64,000 nucleotides of DNA from Entrophospora sp. SA101 (Eukaryota; Glomeromycota; Glomeromycetes; Entrophosporales; Entrophosporaceae): positions 47,656 through 111,655 of the forward strand of contig CAUDNR010000313.1 of NCBI GenBank assembly GCA_958430865.1. Reading direction: 5' to 3'. Of the stretch, positions 31,697-40,858 are shown one piece after another. A program made the position numbers and the translations under genes. Under the pieces are notes generated by a model that made no database searches, was not told where the DNA came from, and saw nothing but the letters and a program-made list of their open reading frames with translations. Every line of letters starts with the position of its first letter. Position 1 is the stretch's first letter.

Positions 31697-32293
31697 AAGA
31701 AATTTTTGTTGGTTTTTTATTAGGGTTTTATTTAGATTTTTTGGCTAGACTAACAGTTAGAAAAAGTAAGGGAATTGTCAAGCAGGATTAGTTATTTTTT
31801 CCTGGAATCGGGGATGCCGTAAGGTTCTTTTTGGAGGACTTTGGTTTCCAATTCTGCTTCTTCCACTTCTTCAGTTCTCGTGACATGCTGGTCAGTAATC
31901 CTGGCATTATAGCAAGAAAGAGAGTGATTATAAATACTTGTAATACCTGTCGCACCCCTATTTACTCAGGAGAACCTATTTATGGTTCGTAAGATAGCAG
32001 CGGTTTTCAGTATCGATAAGGAGATTATGGAGAAGCCAGCCATACCCCAATGATTCCATTCCAATGCTGCTTGCCATGGAGGAACTTATGGAGAATATAG
32101 CAGGCATTGAAATAACGCCGAAATTTGAACCCAATGCGCGGGTGATGCTATGATGAATGACAAAAGAAAATAGAGGTTAAAGAGAATGAAAAAAAGAGAT
32201 AACTAGTGAAACAGGTTAAAGAGAGCATTTATTTTTTATATTGTATTAAAATAAATCAATAAACAAAAATAATGATAAAAATAAAAAAATTAT
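31697..32293. other. 597-bp stretch with broken zinc-ribbon frames
   Basis: No intact gene. On the plus strand a frame holds NTCNTCRTPIYSGEPIYGS (CxxC) and stops near 31990; one frame over, MVRKIAAVFSIDKEI continues with FHSNAACHGG to about 32170. Together they look like a shifted zinc-ribbon protein of the kind at 10645 and 37015. On the minus strand an acidic open frame (TRTEEVEEAELETKV) ends near 31795. The base composition of 31800-32170 is richer in G and C than its surroundings. Confidence 0.4.
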
Positions 32294-32911
32294 ATGTTGC
32301 GTCTATTATTTAGCCTGACCTCGCAATTTCTTTTTATTGCTCTTTTAGAGGATGAAAAATGCTTAAAAAGCCGCCAAAGAGTTAACTTTCGCCAACATTC
32401 CGAAAACTTTTTCCCTATTTTAAAGCAAGTTTTAGCAAAAACCAATCACTCTTTAAAGGAGATTGAGGAAGTTTATTTCACTAACTTGCCAGGCAGTCAA
32501 ACTGGGCACCGAATTAGTTTAACTTTTGTGCTTACTTTGCAAGTACTAAATCCCCAAATTAAAGTTTACCATCTCAACAGTTTGCTTTTTCAAGCCGGAA
32601 AAAGTAGAGCCATTAGTTTAATCAGCATTGACCAAAAAAAAACTAAGTATCATTGTGCTGTTTATCAGGTCACTAAATGTTTGGTTGAGCCAAGTGAAAT
32701 TGACCTAAATGTCAGCCAAAATAAAGAATTAATCCAAATCCAAAAGCAGTTTTCTGATTATCTTATTTATGAGGACTTCCACCAAATGCTCTGTCACGAT
32801 TTGAACAACTTACCTCCCAAAAAGATAAGATTTTTGGCTAACTTTCGGCAATTGTTTCCCTATTTTCAATTGTTAGAAAACGAAAAATTAATCAATCAGC
32901 AACAAAATTAG
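32294..32911 (+). CDS. tsaB: tRNA t6A biosynthesis protein TsaB, divergent
   Basis: 205 residues. The N-terminal ASKHA fold reads MLRLLFSLTSQFLFIALLED, then RQHSENFFPILKQVL and NLPGSQTGHRISLTF, matching TsaB's RQHSExLxP and GPGSFTGLR. TsaB partners TsaD/TsaE in making N6-threonylcarbamoyladenosine on tRNAs that read ANN codons. The C-terminal half is poorly conserved. Confidence 0.85.
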   Translation: MLRLLFSLTSQFLFIALLEDEKCLKSRQRVNFRQHSENFFPILKQVLAKTNHSLKEIEEVYFTNLPGSQTGHRISLTFVLTLQVLNPQIKVYHLNSLLFQAGKSRAISLISIDQKKTKYHCAVYQVTKCLVEPSEIDLNVSQNKELIQIQKQFSDYLIYEDFHQMLCHDLNNLPPKKIRFLANFRQLFPYFQLLENEKLINQQQN

Positions 32912-32976
32912 CAAGGTTGGCAAAAAAATTAGGAAAAATTTAACCTAACATTGTTGATTAAAAACTAGCTAAAATA

Positions 32977-33135
32977 ATGATGAAAAGAACAGAAAATAAA
33001 ACTTATATGCTTGGTGGGCAAAAATTACTAGAAAGCGAAAATTTTAGGAAAGAAGAGAGAGGCATTGAACTAGCAGAGAAAGTTAGTTCGGCAAATTGGC
33101 ATTATCTCCTGTTTAATTTTAATGGTGATAGTTAA
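32977..33135 (+). CDS. Short hypothetical frame
   Basis: 52 codons, MMKRTENKTYMLGGQKLL to LFNFNGDS. Charged, no membrane helix, between tsaB and prmC on the same strand. No family recognised; may be a remnant or chance. Confidence 0.3.
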   Translation: MMKRTENKTYMLGGQKLLESENFRKEERGIELAEKVSSANWHYLLFNFNGDS

Positions 33136-33196
33136 CCCCTGATTTGTGAATTTAGTTGAACATAAGGAAAAAACACGGCAAAAAATAGTGAGAAAT

Positions 33197-34102
33197 ATGA
33201 CAAAACCCATCAAATCTTATTCCTACCAAGATTGCTGAAATTATTTTTTGCGTATTTTAGCAAAAAGCGCCCATTTAAACGAGAACCAAAAAAGAGATTT
33301 AATTAGCCTTTGCCAAACCACTCCTGCTGAATTTTGGTTGAATTTTCCTCATAAAACCTTAACTTCAACTGATTATCACCAAGTTTGTCAAAAAATCCGG
33401 CGGTACCAAGCAAAAAGCATCCCAGCGGCTTACTTAAACAAGCAAACTGATTTTTATAATTTACCCTTTAAAATCGAAAAAGGAGTATTTATTCCCCAAA
33501 AAGATACGGAAATCTTGCTAGAAAAAACTATTGAATTAATTAAGCGGCATTGAAAAAAACCAAAAAGATTAAAAATCTTGGATATTGGCACTGGCTGTGG
33601 CAATTTAGCGATTTGTTTAGCCAAAGTTAACCCCCAATGGAAAATAACGGCCACAGATATCAGCAAAAAAGCCTTAAAAATAGCACAAAAAAATGTGTTA
33701 CTACACCAAGCAAAAAATGTCAAAATAGAAGAAGTGAAAGAAAAAGAAAGCAATTTATTTAATGAAAATTCGGAAGCAAAAAAAACAAAGAAATATAATG
33801 TAATTATTACCAATCCTCCTTATATTAATGAAAAAGAGCACCATGAACTTCCCTTTTCCACTAAGCAGCAGCCAAAAAGAGCCCTGGTTGCACAAAATGA
33901 CGGCTATTGATTTTACGAAAAAATTATCCAGCAAGCTCAATCGCACTTAACTAAAAAGTTTCTCTTAATTATGGAAATCGGCTACCAACAAAAAGAAAAA
34001 ATTCTAAAAATGTTAATAAGAGAATTTCCCCAAGCAAAGGCGGAAATTTTTCTTGATTGAGCCGGCAAAGAACGAGTGATTGCGGCTTACAGGGTTGTAT
34101 AG
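33197..34102 (+). CDS. prmC: Release factor glutamine methyltransferase PrmC
   Basis: 301 residues. The helical N-terminal domain is followed by ILDIGTGCGNLAICLAK (AdoMet binding, near residue 131) and the catalytic TNPPYINEKE. It methylates the GGQ glutamine of release factors. The region between these motifs carries a short lysine/glutamate-rich insertion. The TAG stop (34100-34102) is inside tRNA-Phe, overlapping it by 10 nt. Confidence 0.93.
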
Positions 34103-34169
34103 CTCAGTTGGTTAGAGCGCTTGCCTGAAGAGCAAGAGGTCGGCAGTTCGACACTGCCTACAACCACCA
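34093..34169 (+). tRNA. tRNA-Phe (anticodon GAA)
   Basis: Acceptor GGTTGTA/TACAACC, anticodon loop CTGAAGA (GAA), T loop TTCGACA, encoded CCA. Its first 10 nt are also the last codons of prmC. Confidence 0.95.
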
Positions 34170-34213
34170 TAAAAAACAAAAAAAATCAAAAAGACGTGTA
34201 TAAAATATAACAT

Positions 34214-34714
34214 ATGAACAAAGTAAATATGATAGGTACAAAAGAATTAATAGAAAGAACAGTTAAAAGCGTAAAAAAAAAAGATAAAGAATTAAGTAAG
34301 CAGTTGCCGGGGGCTTGAAAAAGTTTTGTGGCGTCAGGAAGGGTTCTCGTAAAAGTAATTGAAGAACATTTTTTTTTAGTCATTAAGGAAGCTTTAAACA
34401 ATGGTGAAGAAATAGCAATTAAAAACTTTTTCACTATCAAGCGACAAACACCAAAAACAAAAGGTAGTAAACGCTGTGATAAACACGAAAGAGAAATAGA
34501 AAGTTTTCGTCGGGCAAATAAAGGGAAAGGCATTCAAGCTTACGCCAAATCGGAAATTTTTAAAAAATTGGTTACTGACACTAGAAATTGCAACAATTGT
34601 AAAATAAAAAAACAACAAATAGCAAAATCAGCCAAACCAACTACCCGAATAACTTTGAAAACGAGCAAAAATTTCTGAAAGGTTGTTAAGTCCCCCGTTA
34701 AAGGAAAAAGATAA
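34214..34714 (+). CDS. HU-like nucleoid protein with zinc staple in the DNA-binding arm
   Basis: 166 residues against about 90 for HU. The dimerisation half fits HU (ELIERTVKSVKKKD, FFLVIKEALNNGEEIAIKNFFTIKRQTPKTK). Where ordinary HU has the tip of its beta-arm, 42 residues RCDKH...RNCNNCKIK are inserted; the return strand TTRITLKTSKNFWKVVKSP then matches the HU C-terminus. CDKH and CNNC are zinc-ligand pairs as in the gyrase modules, and CNNC is identical. The protein is very basic. It follows tRNA-Phe and ends 16 bp before tRNA-Gly. Confidence 0.8.
34475..34600 (+). other. Zinc staple module H1 in the HU arm
   Basis: 42 residues from CDKHEREIESFRRANK to TRNCNNCK. C-x2-H at one end, C-x2-C at the other, helical and charged between, no inner Cys/His. 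It is the simplest copy of the module also seen in GyrB and GyrA. Confidence 0.8.
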
Positions 34715-34730
34715 AGGCAAATTCGCCTTT

Positions 34731-34804
34731 GCGAATGTAGTTCAACGGTAGAACTTTAGCCTTCCAAGCTAATAATGGGGGTTCGATTCCCCTCATTCGC
34801 TCCA
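34731..34804 (+). tRNA. tRNA-Gly (anticodon UCC)
   Basis: Acceptor GCGAATG/CATTCGC, anticodon loop CTTCCAA (UCC), T loop TTCGATT, encoded CCA. It begins 16 bp after the HU-like gene. Confidence 0.95.
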
Positions 34805-34863
34805 GTTTTTTCACTTATTTTTGATAATGACAACAACATAAATGCTTAAGAATCTCAATTTAA

Positions 34864-35052
34864 AAGGAAATAGACATCGATGGTGTAATTGAAGGCATCA
34901 AAGCCGGAACCATAACTCCATGTGATAAAAAAAAAAAAATTCGCATGAATAATGATTTAACCAAGCAAGAAATTTTCCAAAAGCTAGGAGAAGGAATAAA
35001 AAAGTTAGTAGTCAAGAATAAAGATTTGTCTGACCAACCGTTTGCCATTTAA
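34864..35052 (+). pseudogene. Open fragment without clear start
   Basis: Open from 34864 to a TAA at 35050 (EIDIDGVIEGIKAGTITPC ... KQEIFQKLGEGIKKLVV). The only ATG is at 34945, after an A13 run. The amino-acid composition looks coding, but no start or family is apparent. Possibly the 3' remnant of a gene. Confidence 0.3.
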
Positions 35053-35131
35053 GGCTTTTATTTCGTTCATATTTTATTTGCCATATAGATAAAAATGAAA
35101 TCAGCTAAAAAAATTCCGCTAAAAATAACTT

Positions 35132-35494
35132 ATGAAAAAAAATGTTCATAATTACGAAATAATATGTTTGTTTTCTGACCGAGAAGAAGAAAAAAAAGAA
35201 AATTTGATAAAGAAAATTCAAGGTCTAGCTCCTCAGAAATTAGAAGTAAAAAATCTGGAAGCCGAAAAATTAGCTTGACCAGTCGAAGTAAAAAATTACT
35301 TACTTCTTCATTTAGCAACCGGTTCTGAAAAGGTTCAACAAACGGAAAAAATTCTTCAGCAGTCGCTTATTCAATACTTATTAATCAACTTAGATAGGGA
35401 AAAGAAATTAAAGATCAAAAAACACGATAGTTCAGATACTTCCCAGAAGGATATTTTCAGTGAAGAAGAAGAAAAGATGAAGCCGAAAAATTAG
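35132..35494 (+). CDS. rpsF: Ribosomal protein S6
   Basis: 120 residues. NYEIICLFS is the first strand, and KLAWPVEVKNYLLLHLATG followed by QSLIQYLLINLDREKK fits the S6 fold. The usual partners ssb and rpsR are not downstream; 145 bp with no gene separate it from a HAD phosphatase. The C-terminus is a charged tail (SEEEEKMKPKN). Confidence 0.8.
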
Positions 35495-35639
35495 AATATT
35501 ACACTACTCAAATGACTAATGTAAAATTTTCTATATTATTGCCAAAAAAAATAATTGAAGTTAGATTAAATGCCAATTAAAGTTCTTTGACTTAAATAAA
35601 TTAGGAAAAATCAATGCCAAAACTAATAAAAATATAAGT

Positions 35640-36593
35640 ATGGCAGAGAAAACAACAAAAAAAGATATCCAAGCAACAGAAAAAAAATTAATTTTAATTG
35701 ATTTAGATGGCACCACTTTAGACAAAGACTTTCGAACTTTTAATCAGTTGAATCAAAAAGTACTTACTCATTTACATAAATTAGGTCACAAAGTTTGTAT
35801 TGCTACTGGTCGTAATTACTTGTCCGCTTTACCTTACTACGAAAAATTAGGTTTAAATACTTTAATGGCAACTTACAACGGAGCCTATATTAATAATCCA
35901 AAAAAAGAAAAACTAAAAAAAGCACCGGAAACCCTCAATGTTAATCATATCCCAAATGGAGTGATTAGAGGAATTATGCAAGAAAAGATAGTTAAAGATA
36001 ATTTGCTAAATTCGTTGGTGGACAGTATTGACCGAGAAATAATTTGCACGGAGAATAAAGATGTTTATTGACACGAAGTTTGATTTAACATGAATAAGTT
36101 TACTCACACTAACGATATCTTAAAAAGTTTGGGAGAGAAAAATGCTTTGCAATTAGTTTTGGAGTTCGCTAATAACGAAAAAAAACTTAACGCAATTATC
36201 TCTGCTTTACGCAGTAAATACCATTCTTCTGTTTTTTTTGACGTTGTTAATAAATTAAAAAAAGACCCGAAAAATTCCAAATCTCCTACCCTTGTCCCCG
36301 ACCCCGAAAAAATTGTCATTCGCATTCGTTCAGCAATCGCGGATAAAGGCAGAGCGGCGGAAAGATTAGCCGTTCATTATAATATCCCTTTGAAAGACAC
36401 TGTTGCTTTTGGTGATAGCGAAAATGATATCGAAATGATTCGTGATGTTGGCTGAGGAGTAGCCATGGCGAATGCCGAAACTTATTTGAAAACTTTGGGT
36501 CGAGATATCACCGAAAAAAAAAATTACGAAGGAGGAGTAGGGGATTACTTAATCAAATATTTTAACCTTTCTCCAAGCATTGGTAAAAAATAA
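35640..36593 (+). CDS. HAD-superfamily (Cof-type) phosphatase
   Basis: 317 residues. Motif I LILIDLDGTTLD (nucleophile Asp near residue 22), motif II CIATGRN, motif IV VAFGDSENDIEMI, and GVAMANAE. The cap between motifs II and III marks the Cof/YidA group, which dephosphorylates sugar phosphates and related metabolites. Slightly longer than most members. It ends 6 bp before rpsQ and is probably on the same transcript. Confidence 0.9.
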
Positions 36594-36599
36594 TCTTAT

Positions 36600-36866
36600 A
36601 TGAACCAAATTTATTCAGGAACAGTAATTAGCCAAAATAGTCTAAAGACAGTGAGCGTAGAATTAATTTTTCATCGTCGTCATCCTAAATACCAAAGAGT
36701 TCTTAAAATTAGAAAGAAGCTCCAAGTTCATAATGAAGATTTTTCCCTCAAAGTTGGTGATAAAGTAATCATTAAAAACAGCCGACCCTATTCTAAAACG
36801 AAAAGATTTTTAGTGGTCAAAAAAGGAGAAATAACTAAGGAAAGCCAACTAGACCAAGAAGAATAA
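36600..36866 (+). CDS. rpsQ: Ribosomal protein S17
   Basis: 88 residues. MNQIYSGTVISQNSLKTVSVE, HPKYQRVLKIRKKLQVHNED and the family signature VGDKVIIKNSRPYSKTKR. In nearly all bacteria rpsQ is followed by rplN and rplX; here those genes lie about 6.7 kb downstream, so the spc cluster is broken between S17 and L14. Confidence 0.93.
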   Translation: MNQIYSGTVISQNSLKTVSVELIFHRRHPKYQRVLKIRKKLQVHNEDFSLKVGDKVIIKNSRPYSKTKRFLVVKKGEITKESQLDQEE

Positions 36867-37014
36867 AGTCAAAAAAGAATATGAAATAGGAAGTTATCTT
36901 AAGGAGCGGCCAAATCGATATTTTTGCTTATCTTGCTTGCGATAATGGCTTTTTTGAGTTCTCTTTTTCTGCTAATCAGAATTTTTTATTTATAAAAAGC
37001 ATAAAAAATAGTAT

Positions 37015-37563
37015 ATGAACGAGCATGGATATTGTGATTATTGCTCCAAAGCCATTGAAGGAGGGAGTAGTTATTGTGAAGTAAAGATTATGGTAATAAG
37101 GGGTTTTGAGGAGTGAAAAAGAGAATGAAGAGGAAACTTCTGCTCCGTTGAATGTCGTGAAAGGTGGAGTAAAGAAACAGGTGAAGAATTTATGAAAAAA
37201 TTTATTCAATGGTTTAAGGAACAAAATATCAAGCAAATAATTCTCACTCCGGACGGAAAATTAAAGATTGAATACCATGATAACAAGCCAAAAGAAGAAT
37301 TGTCTTCTCAGCAAATAGATATGCAACCCCACAAACAACAGCTTAACAATGTTAAAGAATATTTACAAAAAACTAATAAAAAAAGTTTTGACGAACAAAA
37401 ATTGAATGATTTAGAGAAAAAGTTAAATAACTTAACTAATGAATTTTTGTCTACTGAAAAACCCAAGGACTATAAAGTTTTATGGGTTAGTTTAGGAGGA
37501 ATAGGATTATTAGTTATCGGGGGATTGCTTGGTTGATTATTGGCAAAAAAGCGCAGAAATTAA
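37015..37563 (+). CDS. Zinc-ribbon protein with C-terminal membrane anchor
   Basis: 182 residues. Head YCDYCSKAIEGG...NFCSVECRERW (two CxxC/CxxxC pairs, residues about 7-10 and 48-52), a middle helical region with coiled coil (KLNDLEKKLNNLTNEF), a membrane helix (about 155-178, VLWVSLGGIGLLVIGGLLGWLL) and tail AKKRRN. No signal peptide. Several TGA-Trp codons. Larger relative of the proteins at 10645 and 25853 by design. Function unknown. Confidence 0.75.
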
Positions 37564-37675
37564 TAAAGCGAAAGAATAGACTAGTTTTGTTTGTTTTCTT
37601 TATCCTTGTTTACTCACTAAAAGCAAATTAAACTAACTAAAAAAAAGCAAAGAAATAGCCAAAGCCGAAATTGTA

Positions 37676-38980
37676 TTACGATTTTTTAAAAACCAACTTA
37701 ATTGGCAAGTAGGTCAAAGCAAGCTTTTTTCGTAGACAATTCGCTATATATCGTTGATAAGAAAAATGAACTAATTGGGAGTTATTGACAAAAAAAATAA
37801 AATAATGAGTTAACCCTGGTTGGTGTTTAGCAAAATAAATTTTTAATCTACTTCCTTTGTAAGAAAAAGGATTTTTAACTGACATATCTTCAACTGCTTT
37901 GGCGATTTCTCTTTTCGTAAATTGCTTTTGGCTTTCTTTGAGGAGGAGAGCAAAAGCCTTCAATAAAGAATTAATTCCTTCTCCTTGTAATGCCGAAAGA
38001 CAAATAACTGGTGCGTAACGTAAACTTTTTAATCTAGCCATTATTTGTTCGTGAATTAGTTTTTTTTGTTTAATTTCGATTAAATCAGCTTTATTGACAA
38101 TGATAATTAAAGGTTTTTGGTATTCTTCGGCTAAATGGATAATTTGAAGAGTTTGCTTGGTTAAAGGTAAAGTAGCGTCAATAACTACCCAGACTAAATC
38201 ACTTTGCCGAAAAGTTTTTTGGTTTTCGCGGTAGATTTGCCTTTCTTGAAGCAAGGATTTGCTAATTCCTGCCGTATCGGCAATATCAAAAGACCAATTT
38301 TGCCAATTTCAATAATCTTTCACTGGTTCTTGGGTGGTTCCTGCCACCGGACTGACTAGGGAGCGGTTTTTTTGGAGTAAATAATTTAGTAAGGTGGATT
38401 TTCCCGAATTCGGAGGGCCGAAAATAGTTAATTTTATTTTGTCGTCTTTCTCTATTTGTGGCAAGTCTGAACTAGGAATAAGACTAATAATCTTTTCCAT
38501 CACTTCTTCTAAATTAGTAGTTTTTTGTAATGAAAAAGGATAAAGATGTGTCTGTCCTAATCGTTGGAAAAGGGAGAATTGATATTCTTTTTGTTCTATT
38601 AAATCTAATTTATTTAAAATTAGTATTTGAGGGAGGGGGAATTGCCGCAAATATTTATTCAATTTTTCCGTTGCTTGGCTGATTACTTGAGTTGCGTCGA
38701 TAATTCAAAGGATTAAATCACTTTTCCTCATCAATTCCTCGGTTTGTTTTTGAATAGCTTTCTCGATTTCGGTGTGCGGACCGAGAAGAAAAGAAGGTGT
38801 ATCAATGAGAAAGTAGCAATTATTTTTGAATTGAACAAGGTGTTCAGCATAATTAACCAGAGGACTGATTTTTATCGCAGGTGCTTGCTTGAAAGCATAT
38901 TCTTTAACTAATTTTCGGTAAAAAGTAGTTTTGCCGGTTCCTTGGTAGCCCAGAAGAATAATTTTTTTTGTTTTTGACAT
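37676..38980 (-). CDS. der: GTPase Der (EngA)
   Basis: 434 residues, two GTPase domains and a KH-like end, as in Der, a 50S assembly factor. Second domain is standard: GPPNSGKST, ADTAGIS, VNKADL. The first is altered: G1 reads GYQGTGKTT (family GRPNVGKST) and G3 DTPSF (family DTGG/DTAG), with NKLD kept. The ATG at 38980 is chosen as it places MSKTKKIILLG at the start; upstream open codons give no Der sequence. Confidence 0.92.
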
Positions 38981-39066
38981 GTGGGAAAAAGAATTAGAAA
39001 TTGAGACACTTAACAACAAAAAATCGCAAATTAAGTATTGAGTTTTTGCCTTTAAATTGTTTTTAA

Positions 39067-39270
39067 TGAGCACTGATTAAAAATAAGTATTGTGTAAATG
39101 CTCAGAAATGATTAGAAGAAAACTTTCTCGTTGATAGTGAAAAAATCTTTGGAGATAACCAAAACTTGCTTACTAAGCGAGCTGAACCGAGCCAACTAGA
39201 AAAACATTTAGCCAGTTTACAACAAAATCAAGAAGCGGTTAATTGTCAAGCTCAGATTATTCAAAAATAA
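39067..39270 (+). pseudogene. Fragment of an NAQxWL leucine-rich-repeat type protein
   Basis: 67 open codons without an ATG: CVNAQKWLEENF ... PSQLEKHLASLQQNQEAV. The NAQKWL start resembles DAQNWLNSAIP at the beginning of the LRR protein at 45058, so it is probably the remnant of a paralogue, flanked by the toxin-antitoxin island. Confidence 0.4.
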
Positions 39271-39299
39271 CTTTTTGCTGTTCTGCTTTTACTGCAAAA

Positions 39300-39581
39300 T
39301 TAAGCAATCAAAACCAAGTCTCCCTTAATCATTTCCTTAAATTCTGGGCTCATCCATTCTCAATATACTAAATCTACTTTAAAAGGCAAATAAGACTTTT
39401 CTAAATCTTCTTTCAGACGACCAAAAGTGTTCCAAGATATTTCTTCATAATAGCAAAGGTCTAAATCGGAGTATTCTTTGGCTTGGTTTTTGACTCTTGA
39501 GCCATAAGCATAGAACTTGTAGGGATATTGGACTAAAATTTGCTGGATTATTTGTCAGTGCCTATTTTCCATTTGCAGCAT
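39300..39581 (-). CDS. MNT-type nucleotidyltransferase (antitoxin of HEPN pair)
   Basis: 93 residues. The nucleotidyltransferase motif AYGSRVKNQAKEYSDLDL carries the GS and DxD metal residues. Its start overlaps the end of the HEPN gene by about 20 bp, the usual arrangement of MNT/HEPN toxin-antitoxin pairs in which the nucleotidyltransferase AMPylates and silences the HEPN RNase. A second, closely similar gene is at 47703. Confidence 0.82.
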
Positions 39582-39984
39582 ACTTGGGTGCCTCCTTTTC
39601 TAATCTTGCTAAAAAATAGTCTAAATCTTTTAAAAATTCTTTGGTTATGGAGAAAAATAAACCATCCAAAATTTCCTTACGATAAGTATGAACCGTGATA
39701 TTTCTTTTATCTAAATAAGAGAACCAAACTTCGGAACTGGTAATCAGTTTTAATTTAGCCGTTTCGCGAAAAGTATCTCGAACATTGTCAGTGTCTATTC
39801 CGTGAAAGGTTAATACTCTTTTCATTACTCGTCAAGCTAATTCATAGCAGAATTCAAAGGCTTTGATGGTTCCGGCTTTTTCATAATCATTGCGAGCATT
39901 TTTGATAATGTCGGCTAGAAAGTTACGGGCTTGAATTAGTGAAGTATAGTTAACTCCGCCATAGAGATATTGTTTTTCGGACAT
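39562..39984 (-). CDS. HEPN-domain protein (HI0074-like)
   Basis: 140 residues, all helical. The HEPN Rx4-6H motif appears as KRNITVHTYRKE near residue 97. FLADIIKNARNDYEKAGTIKAF is nearly repeated in the decayed copy at 48051. It is the likely RNase toxin (or substrate-binding) partner of the overlapping nucleotidyltransferase. The stop codon of the preceding frame lies 2 bp before its ATG. Confidence 0.8.
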
Positions 39985-39985
39985 T

Positions 39986-40222
39986 TTATAGGAATTTTAC
40001 TAAAAGTTTGCTTTTTTTATTGCAGTATCTTCACACATTACACCTCTCCTTCCTCAGCAGAGCATTTTTTACATAATCCATTATCACTGTCCACCTTTTT
40101 ATAGCACATTCGCCTTTTGCTCATTCAGTTTCTAATAGTCCGCTTTTCTTTTGTTCCCTTTCGTATTCAGCAATTATTTTCTCTCTTTTGGCTTTGATTT
40201 TTGCGATTGATGATATAGTCAT
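39986..40222 (-). CDS. Hypothetical frame in the toxin-antitoxin operon
   Basis: 78 codons, MTISSIAKIKAKREKIIAEY then ECAIKRWTVIMDYV, ending 2 bp before the HEPN gene. Overlaps most of the next frame (40038-40280) in a different register. The helical, charged composition and the tight coupling support it, but only one of the two frames may be real, or they are halves of one frameshifted gene. Confidence 0.4.
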
Positions 40223-40280
40223 GAACTTGGTTAAGTAATTGTTGACTAGGAAGTTGTTTTAGCGGCTTTTTAGTTTTCAT
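40038..40280 (-). CDS. Hypothetical frame overlapping the mazF end
   Basis: 80 codons. N-terminal MKTKKPLKQLPSQQLLNQVH looks coding; the C-terminal part (RRMCYKKVDSDNGLCKKC) is less convincing. Its ATG overlaps the mazF stop (ATGAAAACTAA). It may be the N-terminal half of a gene whose rest is in the register of 39986-40222. Confidence 0.4.
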
Positions 40281-40620
40281 AATCTTCCTCCAATTCACAA
40301 ATAATATGCAATAGCTTGCTGACCTTTTGCATTATTTCTTTGCTAACTTTCCCCAAGCGACTTTTTACTCTCTTTTTACTTACTGAACGGATTTGTTCAG
40401 GCAAAATGTAGGCTACTTTACCTGCTAGTTTTATTTTGATGTGCAAAACATTAGAAACTGGCTGCGAAGTAAGGGGAATAATAATTATGCGGGTGCTAGC
40501 CTCGTTTTGCTGGTCATTACTAATTACTAAACAAGGTCTGATTTTGTAAATTTCCGTACCCACAGTTCGGCCTAAGTCGATTCAATAGATTTCTTGCCTG
40601 CTAATTTTCTTCTTCGTCAT
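40270..40620 (-). CDS. MazF/PemK-type endoribonuclease toxin
   Basis: 116 residues. EIYWIDLGRTVGTEIYKIRP is the usual first strand-loop of the family and RPCLVISNDQQN and IIPLTS follow. Such toxins cut mRNA at short motifs. The first 20 bases of the gene lie within the antitoxin gene upstream, giving a coupled antitoxin-toxin pair. A damaged paralogue is at 52331. Confidence 0.88.
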
Positions 40621-40858
40621 CGATGCTGTCTCACAATTTTACTTCTTCTTGGTAGTTTTTATCTTTTTCTAAGGCTTGATAAGCTTTCTTTCAGTCTTCT
40701 TTGGTTAGTTTGCTTAAATCTGCTACTCCGTATTCGGTAATTATTTCATCGCTCTCCAATAATTTAAATAATTCTTCACTAACTAATTTCTTTTCCCTGA
40801 TTCGATATTTTAATTCTTGCAATAGTTCCTTGTTATCTACTTTTCTTAATTCAGTCAT
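40601..40858 (-). CDS. Putative antitoxin of the MazF pair
   Basis: 85 residues, acidic and helical: MTELRKVDNKELLQELKYR, KLTKEDWKKAYQALEKDK, end DDEEEN. Position (upstream of and overlapping mazF by 20 bp), size and acidity fit an antitoxin; the fold is not a clear MazE. The two Trp codons are TGA. Confidence 0.6.

Noticed and set aside
31700..32290. RNase P RNA candidate
   Set aside because: The conserved GAGGAAAGTCCGGGC-type core is absent.
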